Positions 1 to 11,285 of a stretch of DNA of 64,000 nt are shown here, in pieces. The stretch comes from Bemisia tabaci (lineage: Eukaryota > Arthropoda > Insecta > Hemiptera > Aleyrodidae): positions 2,327,434 to 2,391,433 of the forward strand of contig NC_092795.1 of NCBI RefSeq assembly GCF_918797505.1. The letters are read 5' to 3'. The number at the start of each line of letters is the position of its first letter. Within the stretch, counting starts at the first letter, position 1. A model generated the notes under the pieces. The model had not been told where the DNA came from, ran no database searches, and saw only the letters and a program-made list of their open reading frames with translations. A program made the position numbers and the translations under genes.

Positions 1-119
1 CTGGGAATTTCCTTCGTGAGAGTTTAATGGTATCATGCAGCTACAAACATTCAGAACTATTTAAGGATGAGGAGGGAGGGGGGACCGAGGACCTCCTAAC
101 TCCGTCAATGAGTACACCC

Positions 120-622
120 CAAGTAGCAAAATGAAAATATTTTATGAAAAAAAAAAAAAAAAATTATGAAAAAAATTTAGAAAATAAAGAAAAAGTAGCT
201 AGCATTATGGAAAGTTGACAGAAGTTTTGAAGTGAGTGTCACTATTTACCAAAGAAAATAGGTCCATTTCCAGTCTATAAAACAGATCTATTTTCCGTCT
301 AGAAAATTGATAGGGCTATTTCCTTAGAAAAAATATTCAAAAACCTGATTGAATATAGAGAAAAAGTGGATATTTTCTTTAACTATTTCTTAGAAATTTA
401 AAATTCAGAAAACAGATAGAAAAAACACAGAATGTAGACAACAAAATTGTCTGTTTTTCTTGTATTTAGTGTCTGGAACATAGACAGAAAATAGAAGTTT
501 TTTAATAATTTTCTTAGCTATCTATTTGATACATCTATTTTCTTTCTATTTTATTTTTCTGTCTAGAAAATGGAAAATTTCTCAATTAGTGCTAGACAGA
601 AAATAGAGCCCCATGTTACTTG
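120..622 (+). mobile_element. MITE-like element, family A copy 1
   Basis: About 500 bp, A/T-rich with many TCTAGAAAAT/CTATTTTCT words. Ends CAAGTAGCAAAATG and CATGTTACTTG are imperfect inverted repeats. The whole unit reappears in reverse orientation at 19153-19648, inside an IFT57 intron, with similar ends; that defines its limits. No ORF. Confidence 0.7.
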
Positions 623-1195
623 AGCCATAACATGCTGTGAGGAGGTGAGTGGTATCTGGATAGCTAAAATTAGAAATTCCCAAGAGTCACGATGATACCT
701 CTCAAAACGAGATCAGCTTTCCTCCGTTGTTGAAGCACCGAAATTTGCCATGGAATAAATTTCCACTTTGCTGGCTAATTACTCAAGTGGCTCAATCAGG
801 TTCAATTTGAATCTCTCGTCTATACTTGGACAAGCACTTGAGCCATAAGTCTGCACAGCACAAGCGTGTTGCATAAGTTTTCAAGTACTTAACAGTCTGG
901 ATTGATTTCATCATAGCAGCTGCGTGGTTCACGTTTCTTCTATTTACTACAACGTATGCATGCAGCGACATAAAAGTGGAAATAAGGTACTAAAAATAGG
1001 AGTAGAATTATTCTCTTCATACTCCACAACCAGATTTTCCTACTTTACACAACCTTAGTTGAGGCTGATTTGGTACTCAGCCGGGTCGACCAAAGATAAA
1101 CCTCACTGCTAGGTAGGTACAACCAGAATTCTGATTTCAAGAGCTTCTCTATCTCTCGATTTTATGGATTTTATCACTGGAATTTCTGAGAACAG
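623..1195. other. No gene recognised
   Basis: A/T-rich DNA without a convincing ORF, RNA gene or repeat that I could identify. Confidence 0.5.
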
Positions 1196-1503
1196 ATGAA
1201 TACTAGAAAGAAGACGGATATTGAAGGCCAAAAAGCGAAACCATGTATCTCTGTGTGTGCGGTGTTTCAAAATTTTCGCTATTTTATTTTTTGAAGGAGA
1301 AACAAGCCAACTTTCTGGCTTGAAATTTATATAGATTATTCTACTGTCATAGAGGAAAAATCGAGGAAGTTTTAAGAAATTATGTTGACTATTTTTTCAA
1401 GAGAAAAAATGAAGTACAAAATGGAGTCTACAAGGTCATAAACGGAGATACATGGTTTCGCACTTTGGCCGCTAATATGCAGACTTTCACTTCTAGTAAC
1501 ACT
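1196..1503. repeat. Fold-back element
   Basis: Left arm containing AAAGCGAAACCATGTATCTC (near 1232) pairs with GAGATACATGGTTTCGCACT on the right (near 1446); arms of about 60-100 bp diverge to roughly 80-85% by eye. Confidence 0.6.
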
Positions 1504-3008
1504 AGTACTGGTTTTCATGGAAATTGATAGAAACAAGTATGAACAAAAGTTGGAGCCTAAAGAATTCACCCTGATTCCTTTCAAAATGAGATCAACACAA
1601 TTCATTTAAAAAAATAAACTTGCTTATCTCATCACTAACCACATTCAGAAAAGATGTGTCAGATTTTTCTATCACAAGAAATGTATTTTAACCATTAATT
1701 TTTCTTCTTGGAGAGGAAATTGAAGTTTTATTTAAATTTAAGCTCCTACTTTCAGTACATCTGTTCTCCATCTTAAACGTCCTCCAGAATACAGGCAAAA
1801 GAAGAACAAACTAGTTTTAGCTTAGACACACTGTATGCACGAGGGTGACTTAGATTTATTAATTTTTACAATTCAGTGTGGACCTGGTGGTGGCCATCAC
1901 ACACACCTTACATCATATTCATGAAACGAGGAAAATGGTCTCAGTAAAGGTAGAGCGTCTGCTGTCAAGGTTCAAATCTTTTATGCCAAATCCCACAGTC
2001 AGCTGACTAATGTGTGTGCCTTAAAGCTGATACACTGACATGCCATTAAATCTGCTGTCATACCTGCATTAAGACTACATATTCTATATTTGATCAGGGT
2101 ATCTACAAGTTTCAGGAGGAAATTCACACTCATTAGGGTTCCTTTGACCAGAAAGTGAAACATTTTCGGAATGATACGATTAATATTCTTCCGCTATGCA
2201 TCGAATCGAGTAGTGATTTCTGATAATAATCGAAATCTCTTTTCTTGGATTTAAAATATATTTAAAATATACATATAATTCACCCCAAAGTTCTCACTTT
2301 TATGGCCAGGGAGCAAAGGTGGAAAAAATGACAATGATTTAAAATCCTTTGTTTTGACAGTTCTGAAAACTTAGAATGAAGTAAAATAAATACTTTACTA
2401 CTTAATACACTTTAAATATTATTTAAATATACTGTAAATATTATTTAAATATACTTTAAATATTTCAGTCTTTTTCTTATGAATTCCAGACTTTTTGGAT
2501 ACGAAGTTCCTTCAACTTTCCCATTTTCCTAGTCCTGTTCAGACTCTGTTCATACATAGACACAGTTCTGTCTGGCACAGTCCATTCTCGATTGCCAACA
2601 CAAACCGCAATGATTGAAGCTTCAGCAAATAGTATTCAAAAGGCTACCACTCCATAATTACAATCAACATCAAAACGGGATGGTAAATTCAATTTGGTGC
2701 CACATCTCAATACAAAGTTAAAATTTTTGGAATGAGCAATTCAAAATGGAGCTTCCCTGCTAGACCAAAATATTTCTAGATTTATTACAATGAAACTACC
2801 ATGAAAATCTTTATGAAATAGTATTATTAAATTTTGTGTCACGAGTACAGTTTTCATGATAACTTCCTAAGAAAGTCGTAGCATCCAGGTAAAATGTCAT
2901 ACTTTAATTCTCAATTTTTTTGAGTCCTCCAAGAATGAAGTCTGAAGCTTCCAGTTAAAAATTCCAGAGGTTTTTTCTTACACATCATTAATATGGCTGT
3001 AGAGAAAA
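1504..3008. other. No gene; short A/T tandem repeat
   Basis: A/T-rich. Around 2407-2464 a unit of about 22 bp (ATACTTTAAATATTATTTAA) is repeated roughly three times. Nothing else identified. Confidence 0.5.
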
Positions 3009-3752
3009 CAATAAGCCCCAGGAATTTTTTAATAAATTTGAAAGGTTAGTTAACGATTTATCTGATTGTGGTGAGTTCATAGATGATAAAGAGAAAATGC
3101 AGTATCTGTTACTCACCCTCCCTAAATCTCTATTTTATATGAATGCTCTAATTGAGTCAGTCCCGGTGGAAAATCAGACGCCTGAATATGTTAAATCAAA
3201 AGTTCTTGCAGCGTTTCAAAGAAATCAATCCAACGCTACCGAGGAGGCAACACAGTACAGCTAAATTCATTTCACATCTCAAGAGGAAATATAGGAAGGC
3301 ATCAAAGAGAACAACGGCGGTATAGAGGATCGGCAAACTCAAATTGGCATTCAAACAATGGTTCAAGAGGAAATAATGACTCAAAATGGCGTGGCAGTTA
3401 CAATCGAAGAGGCAACAACAATAGAGGTTCTGGTTCTAACAGGCGGAACTGGAGAGGAAACTTTCGCGACAGAGGCAATAACCGAGGAAGAAGATACATA
3501 GGGCAAACCTATAATACTAATCAGGAAAGGTATCCTTATAATAATGACAATAATTATTCAAATTCGTATCAAAATGAAAATCATTCTGACGAACATTCAA
3601 ACCGAAATTTTAACCAAGAAAATTATTTTGCATCTCCATCAGAGTTTTTAAACTATACTGTAATTCTCGTAGACAACTCTTTAAATTCAAATAGAATTGA
3701 AACATCATTTTTGTTGGATAGCGGCTGCACACATATCTCCAATTTACTTTGA
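3009..3752 (+). mobile_element. Decayed copia-type gag fragment
   Basis: Translates to NKFERLVNDLSDCGE and LQYLLLTLPKSL-type sequence, parallel to the gag ORF at 8013. After a stop and frameshift (about 3262-3300) it continues as an Arg/Asn/Gly-rich stretch and then FLLDSGCT, the start of the retroelement aspartic protease. No LTRs were found around it, so it is an old internal piece. Confidence 0.75.
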
Positions 3753-4666
3753 AGAGCTTGTTGCAACATTAAAGGGAGCTTGTTGCAACATAAAAGGAGG
3801 AACATGAACGCACCATAATCAGAAATGGGCCTTTTTTTCGTAAGGTAACTGTCCCAGCACAAATGAAAATAAAAAAAAAGCAATATCCTAAGCCTTAAGA
3901 ATCTTTTCTGTCTGTATCATAATGACAAGAAGAAAATAAACCAAAAATAATAGAAGGAAAGTGAAATGGAGAGTGTCCTCTCTTGGCGACATCTCTATGA
4001 AAACGCGACCTTGTCATCTTCATTATTTCCTCAACATCTTTCTGTGCTCTCTCTCCTAAGTTTCTTTCATCTAAAAAAAATAGAGTCTTTTTCCGTCTTG
4101 TGAGTCAAAATTAAAGAGGTAATAAATTATTGAAATTTTGCTCTTTGTTCTAATAATCAAAATTTCAGGAAGTTTGAAGGTACCCTCATATTGAAGAACA
4201 GTTTTCTATTTAAATCTGTCAAAGGAGGTTGAACGAAAGATAACCTCATGGTAAATTGGTATTTGATGTATTTTTCTGTGTAGTAATTAGTTCTTTGTTA
4301 CTTTTTTCCAACAGAGGAAGAGATGAAATAAGTACTCTTTTCACAACATATTAGAATGGACAACCAATCATGCTGCCATTCCTCTCCTGGGCTACAGGGA
4401 TCACCAGCCCAACACTGCCATTGCAGAAGACTTTGCATACCCAAGAGGACAGGCTCTTGGTTGGACATCCTGCGAGTCTGGCAGCTCTATGACACTGCCT
4501 AAACAAATCAAATCACAATTTTTCACCACTGCAGTTTTCACGGAGGAAATATGAGAGAGAAACAGTTTTGTGTAACACCTCAAATGCATGTTTGGGGGTT
4601 TTCCGAGCTATTCACCGAGGGTTTCAAGTATTACCAGTTGAAGTGATACACTTCGTTTCCTGAATG
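3753..4666. other. No gene recognised
   Basis: Contains a 2-copy direct repeat of GAGCTTGTTGCAACAT (about 3751-3800). No supported coding region. Confidence 0.45.
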
Positions 4667-4797
4667 CATTTCTTCCTATTATCAGCGCGGGCAGCCATGC
4701 ATATTTTCCTCTTATCAGCGCGGGCAGCCATGCATTTCTTCCTCTTATCAGCGCAGGCAGCCATGCATTTCTTTCTCTTAAGAGCGCGGGCAGCCAG
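4667..4797. repeat. 33-bp tandem repeat, four copies
   Basis: Units start at 4667, 4700, 4733 and 4766; each holds CTTATCAGCGCGGGCAGC or a close variant. Because 33 is a multiple of three, several frames on both strands stay open, which creates spurious ORFs. Confidence 0.9.
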
Positions 4798-5274
4798 CAA
4801 ATCCTCACAGAATTTTATTATTACCGTTCTTCGTATGAGTTTGGAAGGAAATGTCTGAGTTTGGCAATTGAGAGCCAGTAAGTAATTTGCCTTGTGTATC
4901 ATCTCTCTTTTTTCTTCCAGCGGGCTGCAACAACTGTCATTATTGACCCTCTGTAGTTAGATTTAATCAGTGTTACTAAATGTGAATGATTTCTATGGCT
5001 ACGAATTATTCATTGTCTTTTATAAGCTTTTTGAACTCTTCTTTGTTTTTCTTGAACTTTTATTACCTAATGTATTGTTAAATTATTTCCTTAATATCTG
5101 GTATTTTATGCACTATGAATGTTTGCTGTTTTCCAAGTGTAGTACAAAGGTTTACTTTCAGATTATAATTCGTTCTCAAAGACTTTCTTTCAAAGGTACG
5201 TTCCTATCATTTTTTCTCTATTCATGTTTTTTTTCTGCCTAACCTCTATTCTCTGTGAGAAACGCGGATATCTG
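4798..5274. other. No gene recognised
   Basis: T-rich DNA; an open frame at 4970-5242 is rich in Phe/Leu from low base complexity and resembles nothing I know. Confidence 0.4.
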
Positions 5275-5450
5275 CACTCACCGAGTCCGATATTCACGCC
5301 CGACAAGAGCAGGGCCTCTCGACGCTGGGCATCACTGACATCTCTGATGATGTCGATGCATGGGTTGATGAGCAGGATCTCAATGAGTGGTTAACCACAC
5401 ACTGGACCACCCTCCTAGAGGCTAGGAAGAAGGCTTTCCAACTTAGCTAA
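5275..5450 (+). other. Unidentified ORF fragment
   Basis: Open between an upstream TGA and the TAA at 5448-5450, without a start codon. Reads as balanced acidic coding-like sequence (TESDIHARQEQGLSTLG, then DISDDVDAWVDEQDLNEWL). Its composition differs from the flanking A/T-rich DNA. It may be the end of a retroelement ORF or a 3' exon; I do not recognise it. Confidence 0.3.
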
Positions 5451-6140
5451 AAAGATTTTCTCTTTTCTTTTAGTTCTTCTGGCAATCCTTACCTGCTGAT
5501 AAAATGAGTTATCATTTCCTGAGTGATATTAGTGTTTATGTGTATATAGTTTTCTAAAGTGATCAATGTGTGCCGCTTTGGACGACTGTTTGTTATAAAG
5601 TAATATTTTATAGCCTGTTAGTATAAAGTGTGTATTTTTTCGTCTGGACTTTGGACAAAATTGAAATTGGAATGATCCTAAAATATGTATCGATGATATA
5701 TTTAAAATTTTGTATCTATATCCCTTTTTCCAAAAAAAGATCCAGGTGATTCAATTCGCGAAAGATAGATTACCGATTGGAAAGTTTCTTTATTACTTTT
5801 CCAATGGAGCGAGAGATTTTGATGTCAGGCCGTTGGAAGAAGTCGACGAATCATTCAAAATCAAAAATGTAATAATTTCCACCACGAAGAACATCCCCCC
5901 CCCCCCCTGAGGACGAGGGGAAAGTATTTCCTATTAAATCCGGTTCCAGTAGAGTGAAGCAAGCGCAGCATAGGGGGGAGAAGGGCACTCTCCCATGCTA
6001 CCTTGACACGACAGTCACTAAGTACACAAAACGTCAAAAACAGGCAGATACCCCTGACGATGTACAACCAAGTACATCTGAAGATGATGATGAAGGAATA
6101 TTTCGGCCAAGGAAAGAAGGTAAAGGATACATATATTAAT
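5451..6140. other. No gene recognised; 13-bp poly-C tract
   Basis: A/T-rich, then a region (5710-6139) with short open frames on the plus strand interrupted by a C13 tract at 5895-5907. It could be the 5' part of the adjacent LINE but I cannot show that. Confidence 0.35.
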
Positions 6141-6149
6141 TACTGATAG

Positions 6150-6558
6150 TTCATGAACGAGGTGGAGATGAGCTGAATGCACAACAGTTCAATGCCAACG
6201 GCTGCAAGGCAGCCCACGATCTAGTCAAGCAGCGGCTTCTCGAGGAGAGCTACGACCTTGGTATAATCCAAGAACCGTATATTAAAAGAAGCTACGGGCA
6301 ATGGATCATACACACTAATGGCACAGTCGGGATGTGGGTCAAGAGACCTGAACTGGTAGAGGAAATACTGCAAGACCAAGCAGGTATACTCGGAGTCAAA
6401 ATTAAAGGGATCACTTTCGTCAGTGTACACTTCTCTCCAAACAACAAAGTGATACAGGAGTACGAAAACTATTCGAATGCATCCCTGCATTCAGCATTCT
6501 GCCTTCCCTTTACAATAGTTGGCGACACCTTTGCAGGAATAAAACCCAGTTTTTAGGA
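6150..6558 (+). mobile_element. LINE endonuclease fragment (R1-like)
   Basis: Reads as QQFNANGCKAAHDLVKQRLL, then YDLGIIQEPYI (IQEPY carries the catalytic Glu of APE-type endonucleases), VGMWVKRPEL, a V-x-F-V-S-V-H-F-S-P block and IVGDTFAGIKPSF, a decayed form of the GGDFNA-x-H motif. Order and spacing fit the N-terminal endonuclease of R1-clade non-LTR retrotransposons. It ends at TAG; no reverse transcriptase follows. Truncated and dead. Confidence 0.75.
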
Positions 6559-6899
6559 TCCTAATTAACTTTTTGCATATGCATTATGGCGCATTCATTT
6601 TGGTACGTTAACTTTTTTAGGCGCCACAATGGCCCAGTCTTGTAATTTTAAGATTTGCCTGTAGAAGGCAGAGCTCCGTCTTCACTTGGAAAATACAAGG
6701 AGGGGTTTTTCAAAAGTAAGATCTCCAACACGCTGGTGGACCACATAATTACGTTAGGCGAAATCCGACGACACAGCCTCGTTGGGTACCTCCTCACCTT
6801 TAAAACATGTGATCGACCGATCAGCTGACGTGTCCAGTTGTGCTTTGGCAGTCATTTTAGTCGGATCGCGCAATTCTTGTTCCTGCCAGGTCAGCTTCG

Positions 6900-7035
6900 A
6901 TGAGTCTTCCAATCGCCATTTCCGCAAAGTGCGGAATTCGCGAAGTGATTCGGTTCTTGGATGCAAAGGGCGTAAAACCCATATCGTCAATTAGTAGAAG
7001 TGTGCGGAGATGAGGTTATGGACGTGAAAAATGTC
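6900..7035 (+). pseudogene. mariner transposase, N-terminal piece
   Basis: Encodes GIREVIRFLDAKGVKP, the helix-turn-helix start typical of mariner transposases. A frameshift is needed before CGDEVMDVKNV, so this half is broken even without the insertion. Interrupted at 7035/7036 by the copia LTR. Confidence 0.8.
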
Positions 7036-7257
7036 TGTTGGAATGAATGCTAATTCATACTTCCCGCACTCAATACAAATCGGTGTTGTACACCGGTGAC
7101 TCGAGTAGTCACCACAACCTCTCTGTACTGTGCCTATCATTACTTGTTGATTACTTGTTGCTTGTTCATCATCATGTCCTCTGCAATAACGAATAAACTT
7201 TATCCGTGTGATTAAACGAATCTTTTCCTTCCAATGGAACCATACCAACTTCCAACA
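7036..7257 (+). repeat. copia 5' LTR
   Basis: Begins TGTTGGAA and ends TTCCAACA, the usual TG...CA inverted termini. Contains AATAAA near 7190 as a likely poly(A) signal. A single copy; no second LTR is in the window. Confidence 0.85.
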
Positions 7258-7273
7258 TGGTAGCAGAGCCCGG
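7258..7273 (+). promoter_or_regulatory. copia primer-binding site
   Basis: TGGTAGCAGAGCCCGG directly after the LTR matches the complement of an initiator-Met tRNA segment commonly used by copia elements. Confidence 0.75.
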
Positions 7274-8012
7274 TTAACGTATGTATCCAATCAATTCCGC
7301 AAATTAATTTCGAAAGTGACAATTTACTCAAAAGTCTTCTACCTCGTTACAACCTAACCTCTGATCATGCCGGTAGCATGAAAGTGCATTTCTCTTCTTA
7401 AGTGCCTTCACTTATCACAACTCAACGGTGAAGAAAAGTTCTCTTAAAGTTCAAGGGAAGTGGCCTCAAAACATAGCCAAAACTTTTAGATGTTCCAGAC
7501 TAGCCTATTTGTGTCTGATGAGCAGTGCGTTACGGGTTACCCAGTAGTGACGAAAACCCCTGTTGGTTACGGGTTAACCAAAGGAAAACCCCTGTGAACT
7601 CATCATGTAGCAGCTAAGCAGGACAGGAAGGAAGACATCGGGTAAGCCTCCACCCAGATTCAATTAAAAGGCCACAAATGAAGATTTAAACGGGTTTGGA
7701 CAGTGCCAAGCGGCTAAGCAGCTAGAGGAATTCTCCGAGTGCATCGACGCAATCATCATCAACTTCTTCTTCATAGTGCATCGACGCATCTCACACTCTT
7801 CTCAGATGTTCTATCTTCAGTGAACAGAGCAATTACAAGACAAGTGATTAAAGGTACAAACTTTACCTATACTGAATAATACTTAGTGATTAAGCATCTC
7901 CCATTTACCTCACAAATTAGCAACATGCGTAGTAATTTTTTTCATTGTATACCTATCTCGTTTGCATGAGCATTAATCTACAACATTTTCTACTGAAGAA
8001 ACTTATTAAATC
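7274..8012 (+). other. copia untranslated leader
   Basis: No ORF. Holds two short direct repeats (AGTGCATCGACGCA near 7737 and 7775; AAAACCCCTGT near 7553 and 7586). Confidence 0.55.
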
Positions 8013-9245
8013 ATGTCAACGTTCAAAGCGAAAGTGCCAGTCTTTGACGGCAAAGACTTTCACAAATGGAAATTCAGGTTAACTCTTGTAATGAGACTAA
8101 ACAATTGTGAAAAGGTTATAACTTTAGAGGAGAGACCAGAGAATATTACAGCGGACAGTTGGTTAGAAATGCAAGTGAAAGCTACGAACATAATTATTTC
8201 TAGTGTTAATAACACACAAATTAATTTGCTCATGAATATTGAAGATCCGAAAGAAATGCTGCAAAAATTGCAAAACATCTATGCTGTAAAGTCGGAATCT
8301 TCTAGGTTAAATACTAAGAGAAAAATTCTCGACCTTAGGCTCAAAGATAATGAAAACCCTGTTAAATTTATCAACAAATTTGAAACATTAATGAATGAAC
8401 TCAGAGACTCTGGAGAAACCGTATCTGATGAACAAAAACTACAATATTTACTGTTAGCCCTACCTAAATCTTTAAATCATATCATAGACTTAATGGACAA
8501 CATTCCTGAAGAAAACAAAAACGCTGAATTTTTGAAAAATAAAATAATTTCAATTCACCAACGTGATGCTCATAAAAGTGATGAAAGTAGCTATACCGAT
8601 GAATTATCCAATCAATTTTCTGCAATGCAAGTGAGTAATAAAAATCGAGGTAAAAGAGGTTTTCATAGATATAGAAATGAATGTAATAGAAGTAGAAACT
8701 CATCGTCTTTCAAAGGTGACTCGTCGGCAAATAATAATTGGAGAAAATCCAACGCCCAAAACTGGAGAGGAAAAGGAAATGGTCAAAATTACCATCCTCA
8801 TAATTCTTACCGTGGCAGAAATTTTCATTCTAGAGGTTACCGAGGGAATAGAAGAAATTTTAGGCAAAGAGGAAATCAAAATAACTGGAAAAACCGATAC
8901 ACAAATTTTCAGTCTAGCTTTCCTCAAAGAGATACAGAGTCACACAATAGTAATCTTAGATACAATGATAATTATAATTATTACAATTATTCTAATGATT
9001 GGTGTACTGAAAACGGTAACGGTACTACATCCAATCATAGACCGAGTAACTCATTTTCCTTTTACTCATGCAATAAACCTGAAATAACTCATAATTTCTT
9101 CAGCAATGTCGACCATAAGAAAAATAAATCAGTTCAATTTCTTCTCGACAGTGGATGTACTGATCATATAATTAATGACGAATCACTATTCTCAGAATTT
9201 GTAACTTTGGAAGAACCTAACGCTATTACCGTAGGAGATGGATAG
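8013..9245 (+). CDS. copia Gag with start of protease
   Basis: 410 codons from ATG at 8013 in the context aatcATGTC. Residues 1-190 fit the Ty1/copia Gag (UBN2-like) fold: DFHKWKFRLTLVMR, ILDLRLKDNENPVKFI, LLLALPKSLNHII. Residues about 205-330 are very rich in Arg, Asn and Gly. Residues about 380-410 hold LLDSGCTDHIIN, with the protease active-site Asp, and ITVGDG. No CCHC zinc knuckle can be seen; the RNA-binding role may be taken by the Arg/Gly/Asn region. The ORF then runs by chance into mariner sequence and stops. Intact to the junction, which suggests a fairly recent insertion. Confidence 0.88.
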   Translation: MSTFKAKVPVFDGKDFHKWKFRLTLVMRLNNCEKVITLEERPENITADSWLEMQVKATNIIISSVNNTQINLLMNIEDPKEMLQKLQNIYAVKSESSRLNTKRKILDLRLKDNENPVKFINKFETLMNELRDSGETVSDEQKLQYLLLALPKSLNHIIDLMDNIPEENKNAEFLKNKIISIHQRDAHKSDESSYTDELSNQFSAMQVSNKNRGKRGFHRYRNECNRSRNSSSFKGDSSANNNWRKSNAQNWRGKGNGQNYHPHNSYRGRNFHSRGYRGNRRNFRQRGNQNNWKNRYTNFQSSFPQRDTESHNSNLRYNDNYNYYNYSNDWCTENGNGTTSNHRPSNSFSFYSCNKPEITHNFFSNVDHKKNKSVQFLLDSGCTDHIINDESLFSEFVTLEEPNAITVGDG

Positions 9246-9248
9246 GTT

Positions 9249-10166
9249 ATGGACGTGAAAAATGTCCGTAAATGGTGCCGTGAATTCACAGCAGGTCATA
9301 CCGACATTCACGATGAAGAGAGAAGCAGCCGGCCGTCGACTTCTGATGAGACAATTGCAAAGATTGAAGCAGCATTGCTTGAAGATAGAAGAGTGACGCT
9401 CAAGGAGCTTACTTCCTTGGTTCCTGATGTTTCTCAAACCACCATTTACCGAATTTTGACTGAAAAACTCCAGTATCACAAAGTGTGCGCCCGGAGGGTT
9501 CCGCGAATGCTGACGTATAAACACAAACAGCAACGAGTGCAGGCTTCACAAGAATTCATTGAGCGCTATGCCAACAAAAAGGATGATCTCTTGAATTCTA
9601 TTGTTACAGGTGACAAAACATGGATCTATCTGTACACACCCGAGACCAAAGAACAGTCTCGTCAGTGGATGCACACAACTTCGCCAAAGCCTAAGAAATT
9701 CAAGCAAACCCCGTCTACCGGTAAGATCATGGCAACCGTTTTTTGGGACTCAAAAGGAGTATTGTAGCTTGAATACATGGAGCCTGGAACCACAATTAAT
9801 GCATTGACTTATTGTGAGACTTTAAAAAAATTGAGACGAGCTATTCAAAACAAACAAAGAGGATTGCTGACAAAGGGTGTGAACTTTCTTCACGACAATG
9901 CCCGTCCACATGCAGCCTGTCTTACTAATGATCTCCCGGCTCAATTTGGATGGATTGTCCTTGATCATCCCCCCTATAGCCCGGATTTAGCCCCCAGTGA
10001 TTACCATCTATTCCCAGCATTGAAAAAACACTTGGGTGGACAGCACTTCGGCGACACTGACGACATGAAGGAAGAGATGGCACGGTACTTCTGAGAGGTG
10101 GCGGTACAGCATTACGATGAGGGCATACGGAAACTGCTCCCAAAACTACAAAAATGCATCGATTGA
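9249..10166 (+). pseudogene. mariner transposase, catalytic piece
   Basis: Shows the second HTH region (DEERSSRPSTSDE), VTGDKTW with the first catalytic Asp, HDNARPH with the second, and SPDLAPSDYHLF with the third; exactly 34 residues separate the last two, so this is a DD34D mariner. Two in-frame stops break it (TAG at 9765-9767, TGA at 10092-10094). The frame otherwise runs to TGA at 10164. It cannot make a full transposase. Confidence 0.92.
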
Positions 10167-10292
10167 GACGGTGATCATGTTCAAAAATAGCTTAGGATAT
10201 TACCTTTCGAACCATGAAATACTTTTAGAAAATATATGCTTTTATCTACTTGAAAAAATTATGGAGACCTTACTTTTGGAAAACCCCTCGTA

Positions 10293-10870
10293 CAATGTAT
10301 TTTTTTCTAAGGGAAGTATCTTATGTGTTCACAGAAGCTGCATAGTTGGCCAACTGCAGATGATTCCACAATCATGATATGTGTATTCAAATCTTCAATG
10401 TTGTGTGTTAAACTTGTGTACCTCCAGTGATGCTCAATATTGTTTATCTAATGATCAGTTTCTGTCACATCACCTATCAAGCGTGTGTAACCATTGCCTT
10501 CATAGTAATATTTCATTGTGCTGTAAAATGAATATGAAATATCATCACTTAAAGTCTTCTAAAATCTTGCTCATATCTTTCCTCTTGTCACCAAGTTAAT
10601 GTTTCCCCATAGCTGTGAATATCATTCCATGTCTATATGAACTGTAGACAATGACCGTTCAAATTTATCCTGAAAGTCATGTGTGACTTTGACCATTAGG
10701 AAGAAAAGAATAAGTCATAATATGCTACAGCATAAGTTCTATCTTTTAATGCACAAACTAACTATGTCTTCAATTCTATTTCGTTCACTAAACAGCAATA
10801 TTTGATCTGCTGGGATAGACCTCATTTTCAAAATTAGCGAGGGCATGTACAATTTCTTTTGAAATTTTGA
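10293..10870. other. No gene recognised
   Basis: A/T-rich flank of the mariner; no convincing coding or repeat structure. Confidence 0.45.
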
Positions 10871-10898
10871 ATAAGTGTCACCAAGAAATACGGAAACA

Positions 10899-11285
10899 AT
10901 GGATGGTCTCTCAATGATAATAGATGCCGGGAAGAAGGCAAGCGAGATCATAGAAGAAGTCCCAGATAAACTCACCACACCTGATTCGATCTTGATAAAG
11001 CTGACTTCACTAGCCAAACCTGAGTTGCCGTGGATTGTGCTCAGAGCTGATGAAGACCTCAAAGATCACTACAAAAAACTACTGAAAATACAACACGATG
11101 ATGATACAGGTCATCTCTCCGGTTTCTGAGTTGGCCTAGCCATGATAGGGTGTATCAATACCCAATTTTACTCAGACATTAAAGCAAAACTCGCACAGGA
11201 GCTAGTAGAATTAGTAGATGCTGATATTGATGAGTTTGCAAAAGAGAAAAAGTTAGACATTGATTCATCAGAACTAAGTATGTAA
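10899..11285 (+). pseudogene. Unidentified ORF with one in-frame TGA
   Basis: From ATG 10899 reads MDGLSMIIDAGKKASEII, continues through LTSLAKPELPWIVLRADE to a TGA at 11127-11129, then goes on in the same frame (YSDIKAKLAQELVELVDADI) to TAA at 11283-11285. Composition (acidic/Lys-rich, few Cys/Phe) is protein-like on both sides of the stop, unlike the opposite strand. Lies just past the 3' end of IFT57, opposite in direction. I do not recognise the family; a decayed retrocopy or exon of another gene is possible. Confidence 0.35.

Larger units (their letters stand above)
7036..9243 (+). mobile_element. copia-type retroelement, 5' LTR and gag only
   Basis: Starts with a 222-bp LTR, then primer site, leader and a gag-protease ORF; the sequence stops shortly after the protease motif and the 3' LTR, integrase and reverse transcriptase are absent. 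Inserted in the mariner transposase gene. A 23-bp mariner segment occurs on both sides (7013-7035 and 9244-9266), far longer than the usual 5-bp copia target duplication. Confidence 0.85.
6696..10290 (+). mobile_element. mariner element, split by a copia insertion
   Basis: Terminal inverted repeats: left begins at 6696 (AGGGGTTTTTCAAAAGTAAG inside it), right ends at 10290 (CTTACTTTTGGAAAACCCCT), each next to a TA (6694-6695 and 10291-10292), the target duplicated by Tc1/mariner elements. Without the insert (about 7036-9243) the element is about 1.39 kb, normal for mariner. The transposase is in two pieces: 6900-7035 and 9249-10166. Confidence 0.92.
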
